Assembly (NCBI GenBank): GCA_945873675.1
Contig: CAMCEP010000143.1
Span: forward strand, 1 to 7,000
DNA from: Asaia bogorensis
GTDB taxonomy: Bacteria > Pseudomonadota > Alphaproteobacteria > Acetobacterales > Acetobacteraceae
Length of the DNA: 7,000 bases
Direction: 5' to 3'
Both the position numbers and the translations under genes were made by a program. The notes beneath the pieces are model-generated. The model searched no databases and was not told the origin of the DNA. It saw only the letters and a program-made list of their open reading frames with translations. Shown piece by piece: positions 6,368 to 7,000 of the stretch (position 1 is the first letter of the stretch; every line of letters begins with the position of its first letter).

Positions 6368-7000
6368 CCAAGGGTGATGGTCACCTCCCGCTTCGTTGGC
6401 GTGCCGGGCTCCAATATCGCGATGGAAAGTTGCTCTCCCGGTTTTTTAGTTCTCACCTTGGCGAGGAATTCATCGCGGAAACGGATGGGTTGACCTTCAA
6501 CCTCAACGATCAGATCCCCTTGTTTCAGCCCCGTACGCGCGGCCGGCTGGTTTGCCGTTACCGCGTTTATGAAAAGACCTTCTGAATGTGGAGGAAACAT
6601 ACGAAGAAAATTCGGCTGTTGTCGCCATAGTTCCGAGATTATCATCCCCGTGTAGGGTGTGGCGGCGTTTTTGCGGGTGATGAGCAATTGCCGCACCGCG
6701 CTGAGTGGACTGGCAAAGGCGACGCCAATAGGGATGTTATGCATATGTAGAAACCCGAATTGGACAGCAACAAGCCTGCCTTGAGTATCCACCCAAGGTC
6801 CCCCAGACGTGCCGGGCGGCAAAGTCCCCTCCAACGCAAGAGCTGGCACGTAATCGCTGAGAACCTGAACAAAGGTGGAAACCTCATTTGCCATGATGGC
6901 GCGAAATAGGACGGCGACTCCAAGGCTTTCTGGTTGGCTCAAGCAAAACAAGGTTTCGCCAGGTTGCGGTGGTCGATCCGCCAAAGTCAGGAAGGGGTAA
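6343..7000 (-). CDS. Trypsin-like (S1C/HtrA-type) serine protease with PDZ domain, N-terminal part beyond the right edge
   Basis: The frame is open to the window edge, leaving 219 codons. A TTG at 6984 could be read as a start, but in-frame codons before it (YPFLT) read on naturally into LADRPPQPGETLFCLSQPE, which resembles the strand before the catalytic Ser region of HtrA proteases. I therefore treat the gene as truncated by the window. Numbering from the edge, PGTSGGPW carries the presumed nucleophile Ser65 (codon 6805-6807). GVAFASPLSAVRQLL then matches the end of the protease domain. A PDZ domain follows at about residues 115-215, with the GLFI carboxylate-binding loop and GLKQGDLIVEVEGQPI. 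The catalytic His and Asp should lie outside the window. A periplasmic quality-control role is usual for the family but unproven here, since no signal sequence is visible. The sampled lines are about 48% GC, lower than neighbouring genes. Confidence 0.85.
   Translation of the reverse strand, partial: YPFLTLADRPPQPGETLFCLSQPESLGVAVLFRAIMANEVSTFVQVLSDYVPALALEGTLPPGTSGGPWVDTQGRLVAVQFGFLHMHNIPIGVAFASPLSAVRQLLITRKNAATPYTGMIISELWRQQPNFLRMFPPHSEGLFINAVTANQPAARTGLKQGDLIVEVEGQPIRFRDEFLAKVRTKKPGEQLSIAILEPGTPTKREVTITLGLLEASWR

Noticed and set aside
6271..6585. A plus-strand 104-codon frame after smc
   Set aside because: It overlaps the smc 3' end in another frame and the protease gene on the other strand; no domain or ribosome-binding site supports it.

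Overview
The window is a housekeeping stretch of a GC-rich alphaproteobacterial chromosome, most likely from the Rhodospirillales and perhaps near the Acetobacteraceae. The order is mutY (minus strand), a DUF721/DciA-family gene, a DsbA-like thiol oxidoreductase gene and smc. To my knowledge this cluster recurs in alphaproteobacteria. The SMC hinge is the shortened type I associated with that class. Family placement rests on style and gene order only, and no marker here fixes the genus.

Layout: bases 1-1041 (minus) carry mutY, nearly complete, with its last few codons probably beyond the left edge. From 1045 rightward come the DUF721 gene (1045-1515), an 87-base gap with a good ribosome-binding site, the exported thioredoxin-fold protein (1603-2211), and smc (2211-6320). 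The smc start overlaps the preceding stop by one base (TGATG). A short convergent junction follows. The minus-strand gene at 6343-7000 encodes the C-terminal part of a trypsin-like (HtrA-type) serine protease with a PDZ domain, and its N-terminal half lies beyond the right edge. Sampled lines of this last region are about 48% GC, against about 55-70% in the rest, so it looks like a junction with different DNA.

The functions are DNA repair (MutY), probable replicative-helicase loading (DciA family), envelope thiol chemistry (DsbA-like) and chromosome compaction/segregation (SMC). MutY and the DUF721 gene diverge from start codons only three bases apart. The DUF721, dsbA-like and smc genes probably form one transcription unit.

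The most notable structure is inside SMC. The protein is 1369 residues, about 200 longer than usual. By hand alignment each coiled-coil arm contains a tandem duplication with the same 90-residue period: residues 443-532/533-622 before the hinge and 801-890/891-980 after it. Two 90-residue additions plus an N-terminal tail of about 36-40 residues account for nearly all of the excess length. This suggests balanced lengthening of both strands of the antiparallel coiled coil. I found no CRISPR array, tRNA, rRNA, insertion sequence or defence system.
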